Positions 18,567-26,470 of a stretch of 64,000 nt of DNA are shown here, piece by piece; positions within the stretch are counted from its first letter, which is position 1, and every line of letters starts with the position of its first letter. The translations under genes were made by a program, and so were the position numbers. This DNA is from Maricaulis virginensis. Its GTDB lineage: Bacteria > Pseudomonadota > Alphaproteobacteria > Caulobacterales > Maricaulaceae. Location of the stretch: the NCBI RefSeq assembly GCF_027922185.1, contig NZ_BSFE01000015.1:3570-67569 (forward strand), in the 5' to 3' direction. Below the pieces are notes generated by a model. That model searched no databases and was not told the DNA's origin. It was given only the letters and a program-made list of their open reading frames with translations.

Positions 18567-19745
18567 GTGACACCGCCTCCCGCCGATGACGACCGGTCCT
18601 CGCCGGAGCTGACCCTGCGTTCGGTCACCGGGCTGTCCGGGATCGAACCGGCCGCCTGGGACGCCGTGGCGAATCCGCCCGGCTCGGAATACGACCCGTT
18701 CATCAGCTGGGACTTCCTTGAAGCGCTCGAAGCCAGCGGCTGTGTCGGCGAAGAAGCCGGCTGGCTGCCGCGCCACCTCATTGTCGAAGACGCATCGGGG
18801 CGGCTGCGCGGGGCCTTGCCGCTTTACCTGAAAACCCATTCCATGGGCGAATACGTCTTCGATCATGGCTGGGCCGACGCCTATGAACGCGCCGGCGGAC
18901 AATATTTCCCCAAACTGCTGACCGCCGTGCCCTTTTCGCCGGTGACCGGGCGGCGGATCCTGTCCGGCGAGGCCGGTATCCGCCGCGCGCTGGCGGCCGC
19001 CGCCATCCAGACCGTGCAGCAATGGGGCCTGTCCGGCTGGCATGTGAATTTTCCGGCGCAGGCCGAATGGACCGAGCTGGCAGGCTACGGTCTGCTGCAG
19101 CGCCTCGACCGCCAGTACATCTGGTCCAATCGCGGCTATGCCGATTATGACGCCTTTCTCGCCGACCTTTCCTCGCGCAAGCGCAAGGCCCTGCGCAAGG
19201 AGCGGCGCGAGGCCCAGGCCGGTATCGAGATCGAACATCTCTCCGGCGGCGCGCTGCAGCCGGCACACTGGGACGTCTTCTTCGCCTGTTACCAGGAAAC
19301 CGGGTCGCGCAAATGGGGTTATCCCTACCTCAACCGCGCCTTTTTCGACCTGCTGCACCGGCGCATGGCCGACCGGGTGATCCTGGTGATGGCCAGGAAG
19401 GAGGGGCGCTATATCGCCAGCGCGCTGAACCTTGCCGGTTCGAACGCCCTCTATGGCCGCTACTGGGGACGTCTGGACGACCATCCCTTCCTGCATTTCG
19501 AGCTGTGCTACCACCAGGCCATCGATATCGCGATCGCGCGCGGTCTCGACCGTGTTGAAGCCGGGGCCCAGGGCGAACACAAGCTGGCACGCGGCTACCG
19601 GCCCCGCCCGGTCTATTCGGCACACCATATCGAGAATGAAGGCTTCCGCGACGCGGTTGCCGATTTTCTCGTTCGCGAACGCGCCGCCGTGGAGACGGAT
19701 ATCGCATTGCAGGATGCGGAGAGCCCGTTCAGGCGCGAGAACTGA
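18567..19745 (+). CDS. DUF482/COG3146 GNAT (FemAB-like) protein
   Basis: A 392-residue protein of the family annotated as peptidogalycan biosynthesis/recognition (DUF482). Diagnostic segments include LRGALPLYLKTHSMGEYVFDHGWADAYERAGG (named here only by its start and end), ACYQETGSRKWGYPYLNR, and GAQGEHKLARGYRP near the C-terminus. The fold is a double GNAT/FemX-like acyltransferase; the substrate is unknown. The start is GTG 18567, because the next ATG lies well inside the conserved region. Only 14 bases separate it from the M48 protease gene, so co-transcription is likely. Confidence 0.88.
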   Translation: MTPPPADDDRSSPELTLRSVTGLSGIEPAAWDAVANPPGSEYDPFISWDFLEALEASGCVGEEAGWLPRHLIVEDASGRLRGALPLYLKTHSMGEYVFDHGWADAYERAGGQYFPKLLTAVPFSPVTGRRILSGEAGIRRALAAAAIQTVQQWGLSGWHVNFPAQAEWTELAGYGLLQRLDRQYIWSNRGYADYDAFLADLSSRKRKALRKERREAQAGIEIEHLSGGALQPAHWDVFFACYQETGSRKWGYPYLNRAFFDLLHRRMADRVILVMARKEGRYIASALNLAGSNALYGRYWGRLDDHPFLHFELCYHQAIDIAIARGLDRVEAGAQGEHKLARGYRPRPVYSAHHIENEGFRDAVADFLVRERAAVETDIALQDAESPFRREN

Positions 19746-19868
19746 CAAAGATCGTGTCTGACGGACATTTACCGAAGTGCACCACTTTCAACCTGCGCAC
19801 GAAGCCGTCATCATCATTCTCCCTGACGATATGGCAGACCTTTTCGAACCACACCAAGGAGACAGGGC

Positions 19869-20306
19869 ATGAGCCTGGAAGGCGCCTACGATCCCGAAAA
19901 TATCTTCGCGAAAATCCTGAAGGGCGAGATGCCGTGCGTGAAGGTCTATGAGGACGAGCACGTGATCTCGTTCATGGACATTTTCCCGCAAGCCCCGGGG
20001 CATACGCTCGTCGTGCCGCGCGAGCCGGTGCGCAATGCACTGGAAATGACGGACGGGGCCCTGCAGGCGACGATCGTGAGGGTCAAGCGGATCGCCAATG
20101 CGGTGAAGTCAGCCCTCGAGCCGGACGGGATCGTGATCACCCAGTTCAATGGTGCGCCGGCCGGGCAGACCATTTTTCACGTCCACTTCCACATCATTCC
20201 GCGCATGGACGGTGTGGCCCTGGGCGCGCATGGCAGCGGCCAGGCGGATATGGACGAGTTGAAGGCACAGGCCGCGAAGATCGCCGCGGCGATCGAGATG
20301 CGCTAG
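19869..20306 (+). CDS. HIT family (histidine triad) hydrolase
   Basis: A 145-residue HIT protein with the triad motif HVHFHIIPR and the N-terminal segment YDPENIFAKILKGEMP, both typical of the Hint/HinT branch. These hydrolyse adenosine phosphoramidates such as adenylated lysine; the physiological role in bacteria is unclear. An AAGGAG site stands about eight bases before the ATG. The stop shares CTAG with the convergent small gene. Confidence 0.93.
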   Translation: MSLEGAYDPENIFAKILKGEMPCVKVYEDEHVISFMDIFPQAPGHTLVVPREPVRNALEMTDGALQATIVRVKRIANAVKSALEPDGIVITQFNGAPAGQTIFHVHFHIIPRMDGVALGAHGSGQADMDELKAQAAKIAAAIEMR

Positions 20307-20524
20307 ACGATCTCGCGCGAAGCGGGTCCGGTCTGGCCATAGGCTGCGTTCGATACGTCAGGCGCCTGTGTCTGTGCCTGCATCGCCTCGCGCTCCTCCA
20401 GCCACAGCAGCAAGGCCTGCTCCAGAATGGCGCTGAACCCGTGCGGGCCGAGGTGGCGGGCGGCCCGGCGCACGAGTGCGTCAGGCAGATCGACGGAAAG
20501 GGTACGCTTTGTGACAGGTGGCAT
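20303..20524 (-). CDS. Small ribbon-helix-helix-like protein, orphan
   Basis: A 73-residue protein. The first 50 residues, with KRTLSVDLPDALVRRAARHL then FSAILEQALLLWLEEREAM, have the strand-helix-helix pattern of CopG/Arc-type repressors such as antitoxins. No toxin gene adjoins it: the neighbours are a HIT protein (convergent, sharing CTAG) and a membrane protein. The C-terminal 20 residues are polar. The ribosome site is weak. It may be a genuine orphan regulator, but a spurious frame cannot be excluded. Confidence 0.5.
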   Translation of the reverse strand: MPPVTKRTLSVDLPDALVRRAARHLGPHGFSAILEQALLLWLEEREAMQAQTQAPDVSNAAYGQTGPASREIV

Positions 20525-20631
20525 GGTCGTGTCCTGAAGGCCGGGGAGAACGAGCGGGACACCGCATAGAATATGCGCATCTTTTTTCAGGTAGCGTGTC
20601 CGTCGTCACGCGCAATTTCCTGCGGGCGCGT

Positions 20632-21045
20632 TCAGCGCAACCGGCCCTCGAATACGAGGATCACGAGCAAGGCAATGATCATGCCTTGCAGCGTGAAGGA
20701 AAACAACGTCCAGGAATCGACCGCGACCATGTTCGAGAACACGACATTGCCGGTCATCATCACCCATTCCGCCCGGTCGAGCACGAAGGACAGGATGAAG
20801 GCCGGCAGGGCCCACCAGCGCTGTTTCCACACCAGAACCAGCACCACGGCATTCATGATCACGTGGGAGAAGAACAGGACTTCCTGGGTGACGGTCAGCG
20901 ATGACACGAAGGTCCGCGCCGCATCGGTATCCGCCCACAGGCCCAGCCGGGCCGAGATATCGTGCAGCGCCCAGTAGCCCGCATAGATCACCTGAACGGC
21001 GACCAGGCTCACAAGGGCAAGATAGGGCAGGCCAGACCGGTGCAT
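20632..21045 (-). CDS. Uncharacterised four-helix membrane protein
   Basis: A 137-residue protein with four hydrophobic segments (about 8-26, 50-72, 78-95 and 112-132). I recognise no named family. ATG 21045 is preferred over ATG 21051 because the GAGGA ribosome site abuts the upstream ATG but sits six bases from the downstream one. The gene stands alone on the minus strand, between an orphan DNA-binding protein gene and recQ. Confidence 0.65.
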   Translation of the reverse strand: MHRSGLPYLALVSLVAVQVIYAGYWALHDISARLGLWADTDAARTFVSSLTVTQEVLFFSHVIMNAVVLVLVWKQRWWALPAFILSFVLDRAEWVMMTGNVVFSNMVAVDSWTLFSFTLQGMIIALLVILVFEGRLR

Positions 21046-21142
21046 GTCCATTCCTCGGCGTGAGCGTGATTGAGGCCATGAAATGGCGGGGCTGTCACCC
21101 GCACATACCTCGCAAAGGGAGCGCCTGGCTGCAATTAAACCC

Positions 21143-22939
21143 TCAGCTGCGCCCGGCGATCACGTCCAGAAAGGCCGCGCCGTACTCGCCCAGCTTCTTC
21201 GGCCCCACGCCCTTCACCAGGCCAAGATCGTCGATCGTTGCCGGTTTCAGACGGCACATCTCGATCAGGGTGGCATCGGCGAACACGACATAGGCCGGCA
21301 CATTGCGCTCGGCGGCGAGCGTCTTGCGCAGGCCTTTCAGCTCGGCCAGCAGGCCGGTATCGATATCCGCGTCATCGGGCAGCGCCGTCATCTTCTGGCG
21401 CCGCTTTTCCTGCCGGGAGAGGGTGATCTCGCGGATTTCCAGACGCTCGCGCCCTTTCAGCACCGCATCGCCGGACGGCGTCAGCTTCAGCGCCCCGAAG
21501 CCCTCGATATCGAGTTCGAGAAAACCGCCTGCCAGGCATTGCCGCACCAGGCCCTGCCAGAAGGGTTTGGGCCGGTCGGCGCCAACGCCCCAGGTCGGCA
21601 GCTGGTCATGGCCGCGCTCGCGGATCTTTTCGGTATCGGCCCCGCGCACCACATCGATGACATGGGCCGCACCGAAACGCTGTCCGGTCCGCACGATGGC
21701 CGACATCAGGATCTGCGCCTCGCGCGTGCCGTCGACGAGCTGGGGCGGATCGACACAGACATCGCAGTTTCCGCACGGCTTGCCGCCCGTCTCGCCGAAA
21801 TAGGCCAGCAGCGCCAGCCGCCGGCAGCGCGTCGCCTCGCAATAGGCCAGGAGCGCATCCAGACGCTTGTGCTCGCGCCGCTTGTGAGCATCGTCCTCGC
21901 CGTCCTGGTCGATGAATTGCCGCCGCATGCGCGCGTCCGACAGGCCGAAGAACATCATCGCCTCGGCCGGCCGCCCGTCCCGGCCCGCGCGGCCGATTTC
22001 CTGATAATAGGCCTCCATCGAGCCCGGCATGGCGAGGTGAACGACATAGCGGATATCCGGCTTGTCGATCCCCATACCGAAAGCGATGGTCGCCACCATC
22101 ACCACGGCACTCTCCGCCATGAAGATTTCCTGGTTCTCGCGCCGCACGGCCGCGTCCAGGCCGGCATGATAGGGCAAGGCGCGATAGCCTTCGGCGACCA
22201 GCACCTCGGCGATCGCCTCGGTGTCCTTGCGCGACAGGCAATAGACGATGCCGGACACGTCGCGCCGGTCCTTCAGATAGTCCAGCAATTGCGCCCTGGC
22301 CTTCGCCTTCGGCTCGACACCCAGGAAGAGGTTGGGCCGGTCGAAACCGTGCACCACGATCTCCCCGCCCCCGCCGAACAGTTTGGCGGCGATATCCTCC
22401 CGAGTGGCCGCATCCGCCGTTGCCGTGAAGGCCGCCAGCCGGGCGCCGGGGAAGCGGGTCCGCAGGGCGGCGAGCTGTTCGTATTCCGGCCGGAAACTGG
22501 CGCCCCACTTGGAGATACAGTGCGCCTCGTCGACCACGAAGAGCGCCGGCGCGACGGGCTCCAGCGCTGCCAGCATGCGTCCGGTCATCAGGCGCTCGGG
22601 CGACAGGTAGAGCAGCTTGATCTCGCCGGCCTGGAAGCGCCGCCAGTCCTCGACATTGTCCTCGCGCATGCGGCCGGAATGGATCGCGGCCGCCGCCACG
22701 CCGTTCGCCTTCAGCGCGGCGACCTGATCGTCCATCAGCGCCGTGAGCGGCGACACCACGATGGTCGGACCGTCCAGCAGCAGGGCCGGCACCTGGTAGC
22801 ACAGCGACTTGCCCGCCCCGGTCGGCATGACGCACAGGGTGGGCGTGCCGTCGAGGATATGGTCGACAATACCGGCCTGGCCGGGCCGGAAAGCGTCGAA
22901 GCCGAAGACGGATTGCAGGATGGAGCGCGGATCGGACAT
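21143..22939 (-). CDS. recQ: ATP-dependent DNA helicase RecQ
   Basis: A 598-residue 3'-5' helicase acting in recombination and repair. Motif I MPTGAGKSLC, the DEAH box VVDEAHCISKWGASFRPEY and motif VI QEIGRAGRDGR are present. The RQC zinc site is CEATRCRR then CGNCDVC, and a C-terminal HRDC-like domain is visible as DLGLVKGVGPKKLGEYG. The start MSDPRSILQ at 22939 is preferred because GGGAGGG lies nine bases upstream; ATG 22948 and TTG 22975 are alternatives. It is 45 bases downstream of the S41-like protease gene on the same strand. Confidence 0.96.
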   Translation of the reverse strand: MSDPRSILQSVFGFDAFRPGQAGIVDHILDGTPTLCVMPTGAGKSLCYQVPALLLDGPTIVVSPLTALMDDQVAALKANGVAAAAIHSGRMREDNVEDWRRFQAGEIKLLYLSPERLMTGRMLAALEPVAPALFVVDEAHCISKWGASFRPEYEQLAALRTRFPGARLAAFTATADAATREDIAAKLFGGGGEIVVHGFDRPNLFLGVEPKAKARAQLLDYLKDRRDVSGIVYCLSRKDTEAIAEVLVAEGYRALPYHAGLDAAVRRENQEIFMAESAVVMVATIAFGMGIDKPDIRYVVHLAMPGSMEAYYQEIGRAGRDGRPAEAMMFFGLSDARMRRQFIDQDGEDDAHKRREHKRLDALLAYCEATRCRRLALLAYFGETGGKPCGNCDVCVDPPQLVDGTREAQILMSAIVRTGQRFGAAHVIDVVRGADTEKIRERGHDQLPTWGVGADRPKPFWQGLVRQCLAGGFLELDIEGFGALKLTPSGDAVLKGRERLEIREITLSRQEKRRQKMTALPDDADIDTGLLAELKGLRKTLAAERNVPAYVVFADATLIEMCRLKPATIDDLGLVKGVGPKKLGEYGAAFLDVIAGRS

Positions 22940-22984
22940 GCGGGGCATCCCTCCCGACCTGCCCGCATCCGTCAAGCCAGCGGG

Positions 22985-24223
22985 TCAGCCTTGGCTCAGC
23001 CAGTCCACAGCCGCGGCCAGCGCGGGATCGTCATCGGCATCGCCTGTAAAACCGGGCTCGATGCGCAGGGGCGGCACAAAGGCCTCGCGCGGCGTTCCGT
23101 CCACATGCGACAGGCGTTCGAAGGGCAGTTTGAAAATCCAGCCGGTCTCCTCGAGCCGGTAATCGCCGATCGCCCCCAGCAGGCCCGCCATGGGCGAACC
23201 CATCACGTCCACGCCCAGCGCGTCGAACCCGACCGCCATCCCCTCGCCCATGCTTCCGGTCCAGCGTCCGACGAGAACGACTGCCCGCCGCTCCCCGGCG
23301 AAAACAGGCTGGCGCGGCGAAACTTCCTCGATCCAGGAGCGGGGCACTCCGGTTTCCCGGGCCTCGACGGGCAGGACATGCCGCTGGTAAGGCGCGACGG
23401 CGCCGGTGAAATGTCCCAGGACTGCACGCCCCACACTGGTATTTCCGCCTGACGGCGTCTCGCGCAGATCGATGATGAAGCGCGTACCCGCCGGCGCGTC
23501 CGACACGGCAGCGTCGAATGCCGCAATCGCTGCGGCATCGCCCAGGCTGTCATTGAAGACGATATGACGCAGCTGTGGCGCGATATCCCGGACCGCCAGG
23601 GGACCGTCCGGCCGCTCGATCCCACGGGTGTAGAGACCGTCGACCTCGACCGTGATGGCCTGATCGTCACGTTGAACTGTCAGATGGCGCAGCCCCTGCC
23701 GCGGTCCGGCAGCCAGCACCCGCGCCGCATAGCCCGGACAGGCATCGCCACGAGGCGGTTCCGTTCCCCAGAAGGCCGTCACGGCATCGCCGGTTGAAAC
23801 GCCGCCGATTGCGACGAGATCGTCGCCGGGCAACAGGCCGGCGGCCGCAGCCGGACTGCCGCGCCGGACCTGGGTGATGCGGAAATTGCCGTCCGTCTCC
23901 TCCACCCACAGATCGGCGAAGCTGGGCACCAGCGCGGCGGAATCCGGCGAGGACGGGCCGGTGATCGCGTGATGATCGCACAGCCGGTGCAGCGCCGTTT
24001 CGGCAAAGCCGAGCAGCTCGCCCCGGGTCTCGATCTGCCCGATTGCATCGCGAAGGCCGGCGTGATGATCCGCCCATCCCTCCGGCACGCGTTCCGGATA
24101 GGCGTAGTTGTGCGCGACCAGGTCCAGCATGGCCGCCGCATCAGCCTGCAGACCGTCAGCGGTCTGCGCCAGGGCGCTGCAAGGCACGGCGAGTGAGAGA
24201 AACAGGGCGGACAGGACACGCAT
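22985..24223 (-). CDS. Secreted S41-family (tail-specific protease-like) peptidase with PDZ segment
   Basis: A 412-residue protein with an N-terminal signal peptide (MRVLSALFLSLAVPCSALAQ). A helical region comes first, then a PDZ-like segment at about 125-160 (VRRGSPAAAAGLLPGDDLVAIGG) and an S41 catalytic fold. The probable nucleophile serine is in VLVGRWTGSMGEGMAVG and the oxyanion region in ETPSGGNTSVGRAV. The lysine of the CtpA-type dyad is not visible after the serine, so it is closer to tricorn/IRBP-type S41 enzymes. The substrate is unknown. ATG 24223 is chosen to begin at the signal peptide; an in-frame TTG lies six codons upstream. Confidence 0.78.
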   Translation of the reverse strand: MRVLSALFLSLAVPCSALAQTADGLQADAAAMLDLVAHNYAYPERVPEGWADHHAGLRDAIGQIETRGELLGFAETALHRLCDHHAITGPSSPDSAALVPSFADLWVEETDGNFRITQVRRGSPAAAAGLLPGDDLVAIGGVSTGDAVTAFWGTEPPRGDACPGYAARVLAAGPRQGLRHLTVQRDDQAITVEVDGLYTRGIERPDGPLAVRDIAPQLRHIVFNDSLGDAAAIAAFDAAVSDAPAGTRFIIDLRETPSGGNTSVGRAVLGHFTGAVAPYQRHVLPVEARETGVPRSWIEEVSPRQPVFAGERRAVVLVGRWTGSMGEGMAVGFDALGVDVMGSPMAGLLGAIGDYRLEETGWIFKLPFERLSHVDGTPREAFVPPLRIEPGFTGDADDDPALAAAVDWLSQG

Positions 24224-24323
24224 GACGGACACCACAGACAACGGCCGGAATCGGCCCGATATCGCGAGTTTACATCCTGCACGCCGGTTCGCTGCGGTAT
24301 CCGCAGCGCTCGCGTCCCTCCCC

Positions 24324-25148
24324 TCAGACGTGCGGGCTCCAGATCACCATCCAGGCACCGAACACGCCCAGCGCGGTCAGGCCCGCCGCGGCCAGCATCA
24401 CGCCGGCCATACCCAGTTTTGCGGCAACGGCGCGGCTGTCGCAGGCGCGCAGATAGAGTTCCAGGACCGCCCAGGGCAAAAGAAAGCAGGCATAGGCCAG
24501 TGCGTAGTCCGTCGGACCGTTCATGCGTTCGCCGATACCGGCCCCGCCGGTGGTGATACCCCAGGCCATGTAACCGACCCGCAGATACCAGACGCCGCTG
24601 ACGAAGATGAACAGCCGCATCGCCCAGCGCCGGTGCCGGTCGATCTGGCGGCGGCGGATGAAGTGCAGCGCAAAGGCGGCCGCGACCAGGATCAGGATGC
24701 CGTCGATCGTCGTGGCCAGGCCCGTCACGTCGTTGAGGCGGGTGCCCCGCCCCCAGATCAGGACGATACCGCCCACCGCCATGAAGACGCTGACGGCGAG
24801 GAAAGTCCGCCCCATCCAGCGATGGAGGGCAGGCACACGCTGGCGCAGTTGCGGGATGAGCTGCAGCGTGCCGCCCAGCGTGATCACCGCTGCCAGCAGG
24901 ACATGGCTGATAAAGCCCAGATTGCCCGGCAGATCGCCCTCGATGAAGCCGTGAATGAGGCCGATCTCGTCCCAGCGCTCCCACGCCCCCGACAGGGTCG
25001 GAGGCATGTAGGCGGCCAGAATGTAGTAGACGAACAGCCACTGACCGGCGATGACGGCCAGGAACCAGAGCGCGCCGGAGCCCTTCAACAGGCGCTGGGC
25101 GAACGGAATGGATGGCAGGCGCACAACGGGCGCAACGGTTTCGGACAT
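24324..25148 (-). CDS. DUF2306 integral membrane protein
   Basis: A 274-residue protein with seven or so hydrophobic segments. Characteristic features of the DUF2306 family are visible: conserved histidines in ALHRWMGRTFLAVS and HRRWAMRLFIFVSGVWYLRVG. The function is unknown. It is divergent from an AraC-type regulator whose promoter region carries a perfect palindrome; this layout suggests the regulator controls this gene. Confidence 0.83.
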   Translation of the reverse strand: MSETVAPVVRLPSIPFAQRLLKGSGALWFLAVIAGQWLFVYYILAAYMPPTLSGAWERWDEIGLIHGFIEGDLPGNLGFISHVLLAAVITLGGTLQLIPQLRQRVPALHRWMGRTFLAVSVFMAVGGIVLIWGRGTRLNDVTGLATTIDGILILVAAAFALHFIRRRQIDRHRRWAMRLFIFVSGVWYLRVGYMAWGITTGGAGIGERMNGPTDYALAYACFLLPWAVLELYLRACDSRAVAAKLGMAGVMLAAAGLTALGVFGAWMVIWSPHV

Positions 25149-25225
25149 GACAAATCCCCTGTGAACTCGGGCGCTGCTGGCGCCCCGTCATGCGGGATTG
25201 AGGGCGGCGCGATGCCGCTTGTCTT

Positions 25226-25243
25226 GCCGATTTGGAAATCGGC
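25226..25243. promoter_or_regulatory. Perfect palindrome in divergent DUF2306/AraC promoter region
   Basis: GCCGATTT (25226-25233) and AAATCGGC (25236-25243) are perfect 8-bp inverted arms with a two-base GG centre, in the 182-base gap between the two divergent genes. A dimeric regulator binding here could control both directions. Confidence 0.5.
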
Positions 25244-25330
25244 TACACTGTCGCTTTGCTTGTGCAGGTTTGACCGGCGCCCCTGGCACGCCGCATGCTT
25301 GCAGCGACGCGGACGGGCGGGAGTCGGGAC

Positions 25331-26410
25331 ATGCTGGAAGTCGCGGGCATCATAAATCTGGCTGTTGCCGGTCTCGCCCTGACCTGGATCATCGCCATCG
25401 CCGCCATGCCGAAGCGCTCGACCCTGCACCTGACCTGGGCGGTCTTCTGCACCGGGCTGACGGCGGTGATGGTCCGCGAGGTGTTCGGCGACGCGCTCGG
25501 TCCGGCCGCACCGCTGTTCATTATTGCCGGGTGCGGTACGTGCAGCGTGTTCTGGCTGGTTGCCCGGGCCCTGTTCAGAACCCGTACGATCATCGGTCCC
25601 GTCGAGCTGCTGCTCGTGGCAGGCATTTTCGCACCGACCGTGATCGACCAGGCCGTTCTCAGTCCCGTCATGCCGGATATCGTCAAAAGCATCTATTTCC
25701 CGGCCATGGCCGACGGGCTGGACGGGTTCCAGACCCTGTTGAGCTCGACCGTGCTGATGCTCGCCTTCTGGGAGGGGCTGCGCGGCTGGTCCGGCGGACT
25801 GGCCAGAAACGAGCGCCGCATGCGCCTGCTCTACCTGTCGACCTTCGGTCTGTGCGTGTCGACCTGTGTGATGCTGCTGGACCATGGCAGCGCACCCCTG
25901 TCTGCCGAACTGATGGCCGGCATCCAGGCCGCCTGCGCACTGGCGATCCTGATCGTGATGAGCGTCGCCATCCGCTATCGCGCCACGCATCCGCTCACGG
26001 CGGAAGCACCGGCCCGCGCGGCCGGTCCGGCCAGCGCCGACGATCGCGCCCTGGGCCGCCGGATCCGGGATGCGCTGACGTCCGAGCGCCTCTATCTCGA
26101 CCCGGAGCTGAAAGTTGCCGGCCTCGCCCGCAGGCTGCGCGAACCGGACTACCGGATCAGCCGGGCCATCACGGCGGGGCTGGGCGAGCCGAACTTCAAC
26201 CGCCTGGTCAATCGCTACCGGATCGAGCACGCCATGACACAATTGCACGCACCTGACAGCGCGGACCTGTCGATCCTGGAAATCGCCCTCGACAGCGGTT
26301 TCGCCTCGATCGGCCCCTTCAACCGGGCCTTCAAGGAGATGACCGGTCAGACGCCCCGCGCCTTCAGGGCCGCCGGCCGCAGCGCTCTCACCCGGCTGGC
26401 AGCAGAATAG
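25331..26410 (+). CDS. AraC-family regulator with N-terminal membrane domain
   Basis: A 359-residue protein. The first 220 residues contain about seven hydrophobic segments, and the C-terminal 110 residues are an AraC double helix-turn-helix: VAGLARRLREPDYRISRAI for the first motif and ILEIALDSGFASIGPFNRAF then KEMTGQTPRAFR for the second. Membrane-anchored AraC regulators of this shape are common in alphaproteobacteria and sense an unknown membrane or extracellular cue. ATG 25331 follows a GGGAG-like site; ATG 25295 is an in-frame alternative adding 12 residues. It is divergent from the DUF2306 gene. Confidence 0.85.
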   Translation: MLEVAGIINLAVAGLALTWIIAIAAMPKRSTLHLTWAVFCTGLTAVMVREVFGDALGPAAPLFIIAGCGTCSVFWLVARALFRTRTIIGPVELLLVAGIFAPTVIDQAVLSPVMPDIVKSIYFPAMADGLDGFQTLLSSTVLMLAFWEGLRGWSGGLARNERRMRLLYLSTFGLCVSTCVMLLDHGSAPLSAELMAGIQAACALAILIVMSVAIRYRATHPLTAEAPARAAGPASADDRALGRRIRDALTSERLYLDPELKVAGLARRLREPDYRISRAITAGLGEPNFNRLVNRYRIEHAMTQLHAPDSADLSILEIALDSGFASIGPFNRAFKEMTGQTPRAFRAAGRSALTRLAAE

Positions 26411-26421
26411 ACCCCGAACGA

Positions 26422-26450
26422 AAAACGGCGCCCCGCGGGGCGCCGTTTCC
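26422..26450. terminator. Bidirectional terminator between AraC regulator and clpA
   Basis: A strong hairpin with arms AAACGGCGCCCC and GGGGCGCCGTTT around a GC centre, flanked by A-rich sequence on the left and T on the right. It lies between convergent genes and can serve both strands. Confidence 0.8.
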
Positions 26451-26470
26451 GTGTCAGCGATGGAGAGGGG

